A stretch of DNA of 64,000 nucleotides from Pseudomonadota bacterium (lineage in GTDB: Bacteria > Pseudomonadota > Gammaproteobacteria > Xanthomonadales > Xanthomonadaceae), in assembly GCA_963205495.1 (NCBI GenBank), contig CAUJIN010000037.1:62001-126000 (forward strand). Direction: 5' to 3'. Below are positions 1 to 9,489 of this stretch, in pieces; position 1 is the first letter of the stretch; the number at the start of each line of letters is the position of its first letter. The notes under the pieces were generated by a model, which was not told the origin of the DNA, did not search any database, and worked only from the letters and a program-made list of their open reading frames with translations. The translations under genes and the position numbers were made by a program.

Positions 1-792
1 GGCACCCGCTTCGGTCGCTATTACGCACTGGTGATCGGGGTGCAGGAGTACGACCACATCGCGCCGCTGAAGACGTCGCTGGCCGACGCCGATGCGGTGG
101 CCGAGGTGCTGCGGCAGCGCTACGGATTCCAGACCACGCTGCTGCGCAATCCCGACTACCACACCCTGGCCGGTGAGCTGGTCAAGGTTCTGGCCAACCG
201 CAGTCCCGAAGACAACGTGCTGATCTACTTTGCCGGGCACGGCGCGCTGGATGGTGCCGAAGGTTTCTGGCTGCCGCGCGATGCGGGGCCGGAGCGCGGT
301 TCAGGCTTGCCCAACAGCCTGCTGGTGTCGGCCATGGGGCAGTTCGGCGGGCGCACGCTGCTGGTGATCGCCGACTCCTGCTTCGGCGCGGCGCTGGCTG
401 CGCCACGCGAGATCAGCGGGCCGCTGGAGTTTTCCCCGCAGGACTCGACCCACTTTCTTTCCAGCAAGGGACGCTACGTGATTTCCGCCGGCGGCGAGAC
501 CCCTGTGGTGGACGATGGCGGACAGGGCCACTCGGTTTTTTCGGCCGAACTCCTGCGCGTGCTGCGCAGCAATGACCGGGTGCTGACCCAGCGCGGTCTG
601 GCCGAGGCGCTGCGGCCGGGCGTGGAACGCCATTCCGTCGAGCTGAACCAGAAACAGGTGCCGCAGGTGGCGCCGATGCGCGACGGGCGAGGCTACGAGG
701 GAGGGAAGTTCTATCTGGTGCCGGTGGGGGAAGACTCGGCGAACGCCTCGCTGGGCATGGAAGGGTCGGGCGCTGGTGCGCGCGAGGGCTGA
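1..792 (+). CDS. Caspase-like (peptidase C14 family) protein, 5' partial
   Basis: The reading frame is open from base 1 (GTRFGRYYALVIGVQEYD...), so the true start lies upstream of the window. The visible 263 residues form a caspase p20-like fold: a first strand YYALVIGVQEY, a DADAVAEVL helix, the catalytic His in YFAGHG (codon 238-240) and the catalytic Cys in IADSCFGA (codon 379-381). Both residues of the His/Cys dyad are present, so the domain is probably active as a cysteine protease. The C-terminal part (VPQVAPMRDGRG...) has no domain I recognise. Whether an N-terminal signal peptide or partner domain exists cannot be seen. It reads toward the Ig-repeat/autotransporter pair and a Ser/Thr kinase on the same strand. 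The substrate is unknown; a regulatory or cell-death role is only inference. Confidence 0.85.
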   Translation, partial: GTRFGRYYALVIGVQEYDHIAPLKTSLADADAVAEVLRQRYGFQTTLLRNPDYHTLAGELVKVLANRSPEDNVLIYFAGHGALDGAEGFWLPRDAGPERGSGLPNSLLVSAMGQFGGRTLLVIADSCFGAALAAPREISGPLEFSPQDSTHFLSSKGRYVISAGGETPVVDDGGQGHSVFSAELLRVLRSNDRVLTQRGLAEALRPGVERHSVELNQKQVPQVAPMRDGRGYEGGKFYLVPVGEDSANASLGMEGSGAGAREG

Positions 793-812
793 GAGGCCGG
801 GGGTTTTTCCGT

Positions 813-880
813 CTCGAAGCCTGGCCATGGATGGCAGGTTGCGGATCGATCGCGCCAGGGTTTGATCCGCAGGCTTCGAG
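813..880. other. Nested inverted repeat in the gap 793-982
   Basis: The 190-bp gap after the caspase-like gene holds an outer inverted repeat CTCGAAGCCTG (813-823) / CAGGCTTCGAG (870-880). Inside it are two smaller ones: CCTGGCCAT/ATGGCAGG (820-838, one bulge) and GCGGATC/GATCCGC (841-847/864-870). Together they could form a branched RNA or a cruciform. There is no T-run directly after the 3' arm, so it is not a standard rho-independent terminator. A GGTTTTTCC stretch lies just before it (about 800-809). Function unknown. Confidence 0.5.
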
Positions 881-982
881 GGGCGTGCGCGTTCAGTGGA
901 ATGTTTGGACGAGCCAGTCGCTCCGGTCGGATACGGGGAATGGCTGAGGACGGCAGGGACAACCGAATCGGGAGGATCGAGC

Positions 983-3900
983 ATGGTCAGGAGGAGGGGG
1001 ACGGGGTGGCAGGAGGGCGTATCGCGAGCGGGGCTGGCCGCGCTGGCGATGGGCGTTTTGCTGATGGTTCCGGTGCAGGCCCAGACGCTTCCGCAAGACA
1101 TCCAGCTCACGGTCTCGTCAGGGAGCATCCACGTTGGCGAAACGCTGGTTCTGACGGCGCAGAACAATTACTCGCCGTATTCCACTTCCCTGGAGATGCG
1201 CTTCTTCGAAGACACCCCGCTCATTCCGGGATGCACAGCCGTTCCGCTGGATGCTTTGACCAACTCGGCGTCCTGCACGGTTACGGCGAGCATGGATGGA
1301 ACCTTCACCTACAGCGCCTCCCTGGGGACGCCCACGGGCGGGGTCGGCAACGATCTCGCCGTCAGCAATGCCGTTTCCGTAACCGTCGACAAGTGGGATT
1401 CCCAGACCTTCCTGTCGATGAATGTCGGCAGTCCGGCGCCCGGACAAGTGGTGGAATTCACTGCCGAGATCTGGGGGCATTTTCCCGGCGGCGACGTGCT
1501 TTTCTACGAGTTGACTGGTCCTGATCCGAACCAGCCACTGTGTGCCGTGACTGTTTCTGCGGGAGGCAGTGCGCAGACGGTCGCTTCATGCCTTGCCGCT
1601 TTCATTGTCCCGGGCGTGCATCAGCTCATCGCCCATTATCAGGGGGATGCCGCCAACCACGAGAACTGGTCGGACCCCCTTTCTTTTTCCATTGCGACTC
1701 CGGCGGGAGCAACCGAGGTCGCGCTGGATGCAAGTCCCTCGGTTCCGGTGGCCGGCGAACCGGTCATGATCGGCGTCCGGGTGAGCGGCGATGCGCCGGG
1801 TGGCAGCGTAACGATCCGGGACGACAACAGCGTGGTGTGCACGGCGACGCTGGATTCCACGGCAACGAACGTCAAGCAGGTTTCCTGCCCCTGGACGTTT
1901 GCCACCCCGGGATCCCATTTGCTGCAGGCCGATTACAGCGGGAACACGGGAAATCTTCCTTCCCATGCAAGCCGGACGGTGCAGGTGGAGCCGGCACCGT
2001 CCGTGCCGGTTCGGGTCGAGCTTCGTGTGATCCCCGCCGATGTGCTGGCTGGACAGTCGGCGGCACTGCGCGCGGAAGTGCAGGGCGGCTCCGAAGGGGG
2101 CGCGGTTACCTTCCTCGATGGTGGTGTTCCGATGCAAGGTTGCAGCGAGGTTCCAGTGGTCGTGCTGGCTGCGGGCCTTGCGGCGGCGGATTGTCCCTTC
2201 ACGCTCGGGGTGGCCGGAGCACACGAGTTTGCGGCGACCTATGTGCGCGGTGGTTTGACCCGCGGAGGCGGGGTGGAAATCCGGGTTCCAGGTCGCAGTA
2301 CCAGCACCGAACTGGCCGTCGTGAGCGGTGAGGCATGGGTGGGGCGGCCGGTGCTGCTGCAGGCCACGGTTGCCGGAGATGCGCTGCGCGCCGGGACGGT
2401 GCGCTTTCTCGCCGATGGACAGGCCGTTTCCAACTGCGAGGCCGTGGCCCTGACACCACTGGCGCCGTTGCGCAGGATGGCCGACTGCGTGCTGCGCTTC
2501 CCGTCTCCCGGAACACACGCGCTGCGGGCCGAGTACACGGGAGACGGCCAGAGCGGAGCTTCGTTCGACGTGATTTCCCTGCGGGTGGGAAATCCCGCGC
2601 CCGCGCTGACACTGTCTGCGTTCAATCCGGCCTTCGTCGATCAGCCTGTGGTCATTCGCGCGACGGTCGATGCCGGCCTGCCGGGCGGTACGGTGGGATT
2701 CCTGCGCGATGGCGCGCTGATCCCGGGGTGCACGTCGGTCGTGCCGCTCGATCCAAGCGGCGGAGACCCGGTTGCCGAGTGCTCGGTGGTGTTTGAGCAG
2801 GCCGGAAGGCATCGGATCGATGCGCGCTACGACTTCACCAGTGGCCGCGAATCGGCGGCGCTGGACGTGGATGTGCAGTCTTTCCCGACCGCAACGCGGC
2901 TGCAGGTGCAGGCTCCGGTTGCCGGTCTGCGCGAGGGCGGCATCGCCAGCCTCGAGGCCATCGTGGAGCCGGTGTCGGTGGCGGGTGCCCGCGTGACTTT
3001 CACCGACGCAGGAGTGGGTATCGGTTCCTGCATGGATGTTGCCCTGGTCGTGGAGACGGATGGTCTGGCCGTGGCCCGCTGCGATGTGGCATTGCATGGC
3101 TCCGGCATGCATTTTCTTGGCGCCGCCTTCCCCGGAGACCGCGCCCACTCGCCGTCTTCCGATGAGACGGAAGTCGCGGTGGCGGCGGATTCCGATGCGC
3201 TGAGCCTGTCCCTGCCGGATGGCGCCGTGGTCGGGCAGCTCGCGCGGCTTCGAGCTGCGGCAAGCGCTGCGACGGTGCTCGGCACGGTGGCATTTTCCGA
3301 CGAAGGCGTCGCGATTGCCGGCTGTCACGCACAGCCGTTGACAGGCGGGCAGGGCAGCGTTCCGACAGCCGAGTGCAGGGTGCGCTTTCCCCGGGCCGGC
3401 CTGCGTCTGGTGACGGCCGAGCGCGACGCCGGCAATGTGCTGGAACAGGCGGCACTGACGATTCCCGTGGGCAAGGCGACTTCTTCACTCGGATTGTCCG
3501 CAGTGCAGGTTCAGGGCAGCGCCGATTGGCTGCTGGAAGCGGAAATCCACGGCTACTTTCCCGACGGCGCGGTGGAATTCGTCCTCGAAGGAACCGTCAT
3601 AACCGGCTGTGAATCCGTGCTGCTGGACAGCCAGTCGAACCAGCACGCGCGCGCCGCCTGCACGCTGCCAGCGGGCGGCGCCTTGCCGCGCTGGGTGGCC
3701 GCGCGCTACGCGGGCAACGACAACAACGAAGCCTCCGATGCCGTGCTGGCCCTTTCTGGCACGGTCAGCGCGAGTCTTGCGCTGAGTCGGGAGGACGCGG
3801 CACCGGCGCGGGTGGGGCGCGATCAGGTCCTGCAGGCGCGGGTCAGTGGCGCGGCCCCGACCGGAAGAGTGCGGTTCCTCGACGGTGCGAAGGTGCTGTC

Positions 3901-4753
3901 GGGCTGTGAGGCCGTGGCCCTGGTTCCAACGGGCATGGAAGGCGTGGCGCGCTGCCACACGCGCTTTGCCCAGTCGGGAACCCATGCACTGCGCGCCGAG
4001 TATGCGGGCGATGCGGTACATGCGCCGGCGATGGGCGAACTGTCGGTTCCGGTCGAGAAAAATCCGAGCGTGACGGCATTGGAAATCGAGCGGGCGGTCG
4101 CCTATGCCGGCGGCATCACGCGGCTGCGCGCGCGCGTGGCGGGCTACCGGCCCGGCGGCAGCGTCGCTTTCTTCGAGGATCAGGATCCGATTTCCGGCTG
4201 CGCGACGGTGCCGCTGCAGCGACAGTCTCCGGAGGCCGATGCAGGACAGGCGGAGTGTGAAGTCGCGTTTGTCCAGGCCGGAAACCGCCTCCTGCGCGCG
4301 CGCTACGGCGGAGACTTGGCCAACGCGCTTTCGGAGGCGACGTTGGCCCATTTTCTGGTGCTGCGGCCGCCCGTGCTGGCTGATCCCGCGCGGATTTCGT
4401 TCTTCGGGCAGGAGGCGCTGCGCTTCACCCTGCACAATCCCGAGGCCAGTGCCGCGCTTCGGGTCGTGGTCTCGTTCGAAGCCGCACAGGTCGGAAGGAT
4501 CGCATTCCTTCCCGCGTGCAGCACCCAGTCCGGCGGCGACGGCGGCGCGGTGCGCTGCGAGGATCCTGTGGCGCTGGGAATCTCCTGCCGGCAAGACGCG
4601 GACGTGCGCGCCTGCGAGGTGGCCACGCTGGAGCCCGGGGCATCGTTCCGTTTCGTGGTATTCCCCGAGGATGGGTGGGGTGGCGGGCCGCGGGCGGTGA
4701 TTTCCGTGGATGGAACCGTGGTCGGGCAGACCGTGTTGAACCCGGGCAACTGA
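983..4753 (+). CDS. Secreted protein of eleven Ig-like repeats
   Basis: The ATG at 983 is chosen because a GGAGGA Shine-Dalgarno lies at 971-976 and translation begins with a classic signal peptide (MVRRRG..., hydrophobic LAALAMGVLLM, cleavage near VQAQ). This gives 1256 aa; the frame stays open to 896 without such signals. After the signal come eleven tandem domains of about 95-105 residues of the bacterial Ig-like (Big_3_5) type, each with strands resembling GGxVxFxDGxxxxxGC and GxHxLxAxYxGD. Most carry one Cys in the middle and one about 20-25 residues later, probably a disulfide made in the periplasm. The last about 120 residues are a different C-terminal domain. No barrel, LPxTG or transmembrane anchor is present. 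The autotransporter barrel gene starts 18 bp downstream, so the two are probably one operon. Likely a surface or matrix adhesin; ligand unknown. Confidence 0.85.
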   Translation: MVRRRGTGWQEGVSRAGLAALAMGVLLMVPVQAQTLPQDIQLTVSSGSIHVGETLVLTAQNNYSPYSTSLEMRFFEDTPLIPGCTAVPLDALTNSASCTVTASMDGTFTYSASLGTPTGGVGNDLAVSNAVSVTVDKWDSQTFLSMNVGSPAPGQVVEFTAEIWGHFPGGDVLFYELTGPDPNQPLCAVTVSAGGSAQTVASCLAAFIVPGVHQLIAHYQGDAANHENWSDPLSFSIATPAGATEVALDASPSVPVAGEPVMIGVRVSGDAPGGSVTIRDDNSVVCTATLDSTATNVKQVSCPWTFATPGSHLLQADYSGNTGNLPSHASRTVQVEPAPSVPVRVELRVIPADVLAGQSAALRAEVQGGSEGGAVTFLDGGVPMQGCSEVPVVVLAAGLAAADCPFTLGVAGAHEFAATYVRGGLTRGGGVEIRVPGRSTSTELAVVSGEAWVGRPVLLQATVAGDALRAGTVRFLADGQAVSNCEAVALTPLAPLRRMADCVLRFPSPGTHALRAEYTGDGQSGASFDVISLRVGNPAPALTLSAFNPAFVDQPVVIRATVDAGLPGGTVGFLRDGALIPGCTSVVPLDPSGGDPVAECSVVFEQAGRHRIDARYDFTSGRESAALDVDVQSFPTATRLQVQAPVAGLREGGIASLEAIVEPVSVAGARVTFTDAGVGIGSCMDVALVVETDGLAVARCDVALHGSGMHFLGAAFPGDRAHSPSSDETEVAVAADSDALSLSLPDGAVVGQLARLRAAASAATVLGTVAFSDEGVAIAGCHAQPLTGGQGSVPTAECRVRFPRAGLRLVTAERDAGNVLEQAALTIPVGKATSSLGLSAVQVQGSADWLLEAEIHGYFPDGAVEFVLEGTVITGCESVLLDSQSNQHARAACTLPAGGALPRWVAARYAGNDNNEASDAVLALSGTVSASLALSREDAAPARVGRDQVLQARVSGAAPTGRVRFLDGAKVLSGCEAVALVPTGMEGVARCHTRFAQSGTHALRAEYAGDAVHAPAMGELSVPVEKNPSVTALEIERAVAYAGGITRLRARVAGYRPGGSVAFFEDQDPISGCATVPLQRQSPEADAGQAECEVAFVQAGNRLLRARYGGDLANALSEATLAHFLVLRPPVLADPARISFFGQEALRFTLHNPEASAALRVVVSFEAAQVGRIAFLPACSTQSGGDGGAVRCEDPVALGISCRQDADVRACEVATLEPGASFRFVVFPEDGWGGGPRAVISVDGTVVGQTVLNPGN

Positions 4754-4771
4754 GCCGAGGAGCAGGACGCC

Positions 4772-6643
4772 ATGCAGGGATTCAAGAAATTTTCCGGGGT
4801 GATACTTGCGGCGGTTCTGTTCTCCGCGGCCGCGTCGCAGGCGTGGGCCGCCAACCTGGCGCGTCTGGTGATCGTCCACCAGGGCGGCAGGACGCAGACG
4901 ATGACGCTGCCCGATTCCGGCGACCGGCTCGCCAAGGCGGCCGGCGCGGCGTGCGCGGATGCCGGGGTGATGTTCGCGTTCACCGAGGAGCCGCTGCCGT
5001 CGGCCAGCCCGGTCTTTCATCGCGCCGACCGGACGGGAACGGCGAGCGTGCGGGTCACGTTGACCTGTTCCGCGCTCGATCCGATCGGCGTTGAACTGGA
5101 CTATGCCGTACAGGCCGCCGGAGGGCAGGCCGGCTATATCGTGAATCCGCTCGCGCGGGTGTCGCTCGGGGCGGTCGGTACGGCCTCGACCGCGGAGTTT
5201 CGCATCGACATCCTGGATTCGGCGGGGCAAGCGGACGAGCAGTTCGGCATCCGCCGGGAAGGCGGGCAATTCTCCGGCGCCGCGCAAGGCGTGCCGGTGC
5301 TCGGCATGATTTCCGCGGGCGAGACGCCCATCCTTGCGGCGACGATCACCGGCTACCTGCTTGGCTCCCAGCCGCCGGACGGGATGGACGGCCAGGTGGA
5401 CGACCCTTGGGCGCCGGGCCTGTTCCAGGACCTGCACCGGTTCTGTTCCGCACCGGAACGGCGCAACGGGCCGGAGTGCCAGGCGATGGCGCGGATGATG
5501 GCGGAAGGAGAGATGAGGAAAATCATCCGCTTCATGCGTGCCGTATCGACGGAGCGTGCGACCGCGATCGCTCCCAGCAGCGTGGGCCTCATGACGACGC
5601 AGGTCGGAAACGTCGCGGTGCGCATTTCCCAACTGCTGCACGGCATCGGCGACGGCTTCAACGGCAGCGGCCTGATGCTGGCCGGCAGCGGCGGCACCTT
5701 CTCGCTGGGGGAACTGGACACGGTTTTGAAGGCCGACGAGGATCCGAACGAGGAAAAGCGCACCCTGCTGGGCGGAACGCGTTGGGGACTGTGGATCAAT
5801 GGCACCGTGGGGGGCGGAGAGGTCACGCGCCATCGCGGCAACTCCGGGTTCGAGTTCGACAACTGGTCGCTGACCGGCGGCGTGGACTATCGCTTCACGG
5901 ATGCCTTCTTTCTCGGTGCTGCCATAGGCCATTCGCGGCTGACCTCGGGCTTCGAGGAATCGAACGATCGGCTGGATGCCAACACCCGCGCCTTCCACCT
6001 GTACGGCGGTTATTCGGGGCCGCATGGCCTGAGCCTGGATGCATCACTGAGCCGGGTGCGCAGCGATTTCGAAATGGTGCGCTATCTGCCCCGTCGCGGA
6101 AGCCAGGACATGGAACACATGGATGCGCACACCCGCGGTTCGCCCGTTGCAACGCAGCGAGCGGCATCCCTCGGCGTCACCTGGTATTTGCAGCCTGACC
6201 TCTGGACCTTCGCTCCCATGCTCCAGTACCAGTGGATCGGTTCGCGCGTGGATGCCTTCGAGGAAGAAAGTGATTCGATCTTCCGCCTGTCCTACGCCCG
6301 CCAGGACGTGGTGACGCGCTCGCTGTCCGGCGGGGTCTATGGCGATGTGACCCTCGCCACCCGGGTAGGCACCTTCCGGCCCTACGGACGCGCGCTCTGG
6401 TACCGCAACGGCGGCAGCGGAGCGCGCAACCTCGTGGCCGAGTTCGCCGAGGGCGGCTCGCCGATCAATTCGGTGGTGGCGGCCGAGCCGGATCGCAGCT
6501 ATTCCACGATGGAGCTGGGGCTGGGCTTCCGACGGCCGATCGGCACCCGCACGGTGGACTTCAACCTGGGCGCATTGAAGCTGTTTGGCTACAGTGGCGT
6601 GGATCGCTGGTCGGTGCGGGGCGATGTGCGGATTCCGTTCTGA
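4772..6643 (+). CDS. Autotransporter-type outer-membrane beta-barrel protein
   Basis: 623 aa. The N-terminus MQGFKKFSG...LAAVLFSAAASQAWA is a signal peptide, and GAGGAGC lies just upstream of the ATG. Residues about 25-320 are a poorly recognisable periplasmic or surface region with a few Cys. From about residue 330 to the end the sequence alternates as in a PF03797 autotransporter barrel (WGLWINGTVGGGE, NWSLTGGVDYRF, AFHLYGGYSG, LSLDASLSRV) and closes with RGDVRIPF, the terminal Phe recognised by the Bam complex. It follows the Ig-repeat gene by 18 bp. The usual long passenger is missing, and the adjacent gene encodes exactly that kind of passenger without a barrel. Export or anchoring of the neighbour is plausible but is inference. 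Confidence 0.85.
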   Translation: MQGFKKFSGVILAAVLFSAAASQAWAANLARLVIVHQGGRTQTMTLPDSGDRLAKAAGAACADAGVMFAFTEEPLPSASPVFHRADRTGTASVRVTLTCSALDPIGVELDYAVQAAGGQAGYIVNPLARVSLGAVGTASTAEFRIDILDSAGQADEQFGIRREGGQFSGAAQGVPVLGMISAGETPILAATITGYLLGSQPPDGMDGQVDDPWAPGLFQDLHRFCSAPERRNGPECQAMARMMAEGEMRKIIRFMRAVSTERATAIAPSSVGLMTTQVGNVAVRISQLLHGIGDGFNGSGLMLAGSGGTFSLGELDTVLKADEDPNEEKRTLLGGTRWGLWINGTVGGGEVTRHRGNSGFEFDNWSLTGGVDYRFTDAFFLGAAIGHSRLTSGFEESNDRLDANTRAFHLYGGYSGPHGLSLDASLSRVRSDFEMVRYLPRRGSQDMEHMDAHTRGSPVATQRAASLGVTWYLQPDLWTFAPMLQYQWIGSRVDAFEEESDSIFRLSYARQDVVTRSLSGGVYGDVTLATRVGTFRPYGRALWYRNGGSGARNLVAEFAEGGSPINSVVAAEPDRSYSTMELGLGFRRPIGTRTVDFNLGALKLFGYSGVDRWSVRGDVRIPF

Positions 6644-6687
6644 GGCGCGGCCGATGCGCGATGCGGAATTGCGAGGCGAGGTGCGCC

Positions 6688-8070
6688 GTGCCGCGTGAGT
6701 TCGATTCGGAAGTCACGCGCGCCGCGCCGGGGCCGGTTCCGGAGAAGGAAGGGCAGGGGCCGTTCCAGGTCTTCGCCACTTCGGCGCTGCAGTCGCCGCC
6801 CGCCGGCACGGGCCGGGCCGGAATCGAGCTGGCACCCGGCGATGTCGTCAAGGGTCGCTTCGAGGTGATCGAGGAGCTGGGTCGCGGCGGCATGGGGCTG
6901 GTCTACAAGGCGCGCGACCTGCGCAAGGTCGAAGCGCGCGATCCCGATCCGTATGTGGCGATGAAGATCCTGTCGGGCGACATGGCCGAGTTCGGCCTGG
7001 GCTACGTCGCACTGCAGCGCGAGGGAAAGCACGCGCAGAGCCTCAACCACCCCAACATCGTCAAGGTGTTCGACTTCGACCGCGACGGCAAGCTGGTCTA
7101 CCTCACCATGGAGCTGCTGCGCGGCGAGCCGCTGCAGCTGCGGCTGCGCGACCCGGATCGCCCGCTGCGTCCGGACGAACGCCTGCGCATCGCGCGCGGG
7201 ATCATTTCCGGGCTGGGCTATGCCCATGCGCAGGGTCTGGTGCATGCGGACATCAAGCCGTCCAACGTGTTTCTGGGCGAAGACGGCGAGCCCAAGCTGC
7301 TGGATTTCGGCATCGCGCGGGCGCGCGAACGCGACGCGGTGTTCGATGCCGACGACGTGGGCGCGATGACGATGGACTACGCGAGCATGGAGATGCTGGC
7401 CGGCGAGCGCCCGCTGCCGGCCGATGACGTGTACGCGCTGGGCTGCCTGCTGTTTCGCCTGTATTCCGGCCGCCACCCGTTCGAGCACCTGCCGGCGGAC
7501 CAGGCCTGCGAGCAGCAGCTGCGCCCGAAGTTTCCCGCCGGCCTCACCCGCATGCAGGCGCGCGCCCTCGCGCGCGCACTGGCCTTCCGTCGCGCGGATC
7601 GCTACGAGGACGCCACTGCCTTCGGTCGCGCCTTCGATGCCTACGACTGGCGCAGGTTCGGCATCCGGGTCGCCGCTGCGGCCGTGGTTGTAGCTCTCGG
7701 GCTGTGGGCCTCGCACGGCTGGCTGCTGGCGCGTTGGGGGGGATTCCAGCTCGATGAGGGGCAGCGCGTCCGGTTGGAGGCTGCGATCGCGGAAGGCCGG
7801 GACAACCTCGCCAAACAGTATTGGGAGGATGCCGCGCTCCAGTTCGTAGAGGCGCTTCGCCTCAATCCCTACAGCCTGGAAGCGCGCGGCGGATTGAGCG
7901 CCGTGGTGACGGACATGCGCGCTGCGCTGGAGGCCGAAGCCCTGCCCGATGCCATCGCCATCCTGCAGGAGCGCACGCGCTGCCTCGGCGAGGATCCCCT
8001 GTGCCCGCCGCCGGCGCGGGAGATTCTGGCCGCGGCGCGGAAATCGGTGCCCGCGGCGAAGCCGGATTAG
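6688..8070 (+). CDS. Membrane Ser/Thr protein kinase (Hanks type, non-RD)
   Basis: A GTG start at 6688 (460 aa) is preferred because GAGGCGAGG lies upstream; an ATG nine codons earlier (6661) is the alternative. The kinase domain spans about residues 55-320: Gly loop ELGRGGMGLVYK, ATP lysine in VAMKIL (about K93), catalytic loop HADIKPSN (about 186-193) and DFG (about D206). Ala replaces Arg in the usual HRD, so it is a non-RD kinase that may not need activation-loop phosphorylation, and the APE region is also atypical (YASME). A single transmembrane helix follows (about 325-347), then a short TPR-like outer domain with two cysteines. It sits 45 bp after the barrel gene on the same strand. 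Its stop overlaps the stop of trpF on the other strand. Confidence 0.88.
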   Translation: MPREFDSEVTRAAPGPVPEKEGQGPFQVFATSALQSPPAGTGRAGIELAPGDVVKGRFEVIEELGRGGMGLVYKARDLRKVEARDPDPYVAMKILSGDMAEFGLGYVALQREGKHAQSLNHPNIVKVFDFDRDGKLVYLTMELLRGEPLQLRLRDPDRPLRPDERLRIARGIISGLGYAHAQGLVHADIKPSNVFLGEDGEPKLLDFGIARARERDAVFDADDVGAMTMDYASMEMLAGERPLPADDVYALGCLLFRLYSGRHPFEHLPADQACEQQLRPKFPAGLTRMQARALARALAFRRADRYEDATAFGRAFDAYDWRRFGIRVAAAAVVVALGLWASHGWLLARWGGFQLDEGQRVRLEAAIAEGRDNLAKQYWEDAALQFVEALRLNPYSLEARGGLSAVVTDMRAALEAEALPDAIAILQERTRCLGEDPLCPPPAREILAAARKSVPAAKPD

Positions 8071-8714
8071 CCGGAGGCCGACGCGTCCGGATCCGTCGCG
8101 CGCACCGCCTCGACGAAGGCGCGCATCTTCTCCGGATCCTTGATTCCAGGCGAATGTTCCAGGCCGCTGGAGGCGTCCACGCCCCAGGGGCGGACAAGGC
8201 GGATGGCCTCGGCGACGTTGCCGGCATGGAGGCCGCCCGCAAGGAGAACGGGCTGTCCTCCGGTGTCCGGAATCCGGGTCCAGTCGATGCGTTTGCCGCT
8301 GCCACCCGCCTCGCCGGGGGCGTGGCCGTCCAGCAGCACTGCCTTGGCCGAGGGCCATTCGCTTGCGCGACGAGGGGCTTCCTCCGTCGCCACGCCGCCC
8401 AGCGGGACGGCCTTGAGATAGGGCGTTGCGAAGGCGCGGCAGAACGATTCTGGTTCGCCGCCGTGGAACTGCAGCAAGTCGGGCCGGACGTGGGCCTGGA
8501 TCGCCCTGATCTCGGCTGCTGTTGCGTCCATCACCAGCGCCACGGCGCTGACCTGAGGCGGTATGCGCGCGCGCAGCGCGGCGGCGCGCGCCAGCGCGAG
8601 GCGGCGCGGACTGCGCTCGGCGAACACCAGTCCGATCAGGTCCACGCCCAGCGCCACCGCCAGGTCCACGTCGGCCTCGCGGGTCAGGCCGCAGAACTTG
8701 ATGCGTGTGCTCAC
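8067..8714 (-). CDS. trpF: Phosphoribosylanthranilate isomerase
   Basis: 215 aa. TrpF converts N-(5-phosphoribosyl)anthranilate to CdRP in tryptophan synthesis. Diagnostic segments are IKFCGLT (catalytic Cys8), [28 protein letters not shown] and the phosphate-binding C-terminus VLLAGGL...GVDASSGLE...KD. The start is GTG at 8714: its first four bases overlap the truA stop (GTGA), which suggests coupled translation. It is the last gene of the asd-fimV-truA-trpF run, an order common in gammaproteobacteria. The stop overlaps that of the convergent kinase gene by four bases. Confidence 0.95.
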   Translation of the reverse strand: MSTRIKFCGLTREADVDLAVALGVDLIGLVFAERSPRRLALARAAALRARIPPQVSAVALVMDATAAEIRAIQAHVRPDLLQFHGGEPESFCRAFATPYLKAVPLGGVATEEAPRRASEWPSAKAVLLDGHAPGEAGGSGKRIDWTRIPDTGGQPVLLAGGLHAGNVAEAIRLVRPWGVDASSGLEHSPGIKDPEKMRAFVEAVRATDPDASASG

Positions 8715-9478
8715 AGCGTGACCTCGGCGGGCAGGGCGCACTCGGGCGGATACAGCGGTCCGAGGAACAGCAGGCCCTGCGGCGCGGCCGTGGGTCCGGC
8801 AAGGGTGCGGTCGCGGCCTTCCAGCAGTTCGGCCAGCCACGGTACCGGGCGTTCGCCGCGGCCGATCGGCAGCAGGCTGCCGACGAGGTTGCGCACCATG
8901 TGGTGGAGGAAGGCGTTGGCCTGCACGTCGAGATGGATTTCCTCGCCGATGCGGCGCACATCGAGTCGCTGCAGATTGCGCCTCGCATGGCTGGCCTGGC
9001 ACTGCGAAGAGCGGAAGGCGGAGAAGTCGCGTTCTCCCAGCAGCGCCTGGGCCGCGGCGTGCATGGCGTCGGCGTCCAGCGGCTGGCGCTCCCAGGCCAC
9101 GAAGCGCGCGTCCAGCGCGGGGCGAACGCGGCGGTTGAGGATGCGGTAGCGGTAGCGCCGCGCGCGCGCGCCGAAGCGCGCGTGGAAATCCCCTGCCACC
9201 GGCTGGCACCAGCGCACCGACAGGGCGCGCGGCAGGCGCGAGTTGGCGCCCATCGTCCAGGCGTAGGTGCTTCGATCGGAAGGGCTGTCGAAGTGCACCA
9301 CCTGGCAGGAGGCGTGCACGCCGCGGTCGGTGCGCCCGGCGCAGGTCACCTCGACCGGATGGCCCGCCACGAAGCCCAGGGCGGCTTCCACCGCGGCCTG
9401 CAGGCTCGGGTTGTCGCCCAGACGCTGCCAGCCGCAGAAGTCGGTGCCGTCGTATTCGATGCCCAGGGCGTAGCGCAT
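8711..9478 (-). CDS. truA: tRNA pseudouridine(38-40) synthase TruA
   Basis: 255 aa, normal length. It isomerises uridine to pseudouridine at positions 38-40 of the tRNA anticodon arm. The catalytic aspartate is D51 in [11 protein letters not shown]. Other family marks are [10 protein letters not shown] near the N-terminus, RRYRYRI in the middle and [13 protein letters not shown] in the C-terminal half. ATG start at 9478. A terminator hairpin separates it from fimV upstream, so it probably relies on read-through or its own promoter. It overlaps trpF by four bases. Confidence 0.97.
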   Translation of the reverse strand: MRYALGIEYDGTDFCGWQRLGDNPSLQAAVEAALGFVAGHPVEVTCAGRTDRGVHASCQVVHFDSPSDRSTYAWTMGANSRLPRALSVRWCQPVAGDFHARFGARARRYRYRILNRRVRPALDARFVAWERQPLDADAMHAAAQALLGERDFSAFRSSQCQASHARRNLQRLDVRRIGEEIHLDVQANAFLHHMVRNLVGSLLPIGRGERPVPWLAELLEGRDRTLAGPTAAPQGLLFLGPLYPPECALPAEVTL

Positions 9479-9489
9479 GGCGGTTCCTC

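Noticed and set aside
1586..3328. 580-codon open frame on the minus strand opposite the Ig-repeat gene
   Set aside because: Low-complexity Arg/His/Gly content, no domain, and fully antisense to a gene with a signal peptide and clear repeats: a GC shadow.
3485..6025. 846-codon open frame on the minus strand across the Ig and barrel genes
   Set aside because: Same reason; it crosses the junction of two supported genes and has no recognisable motif.
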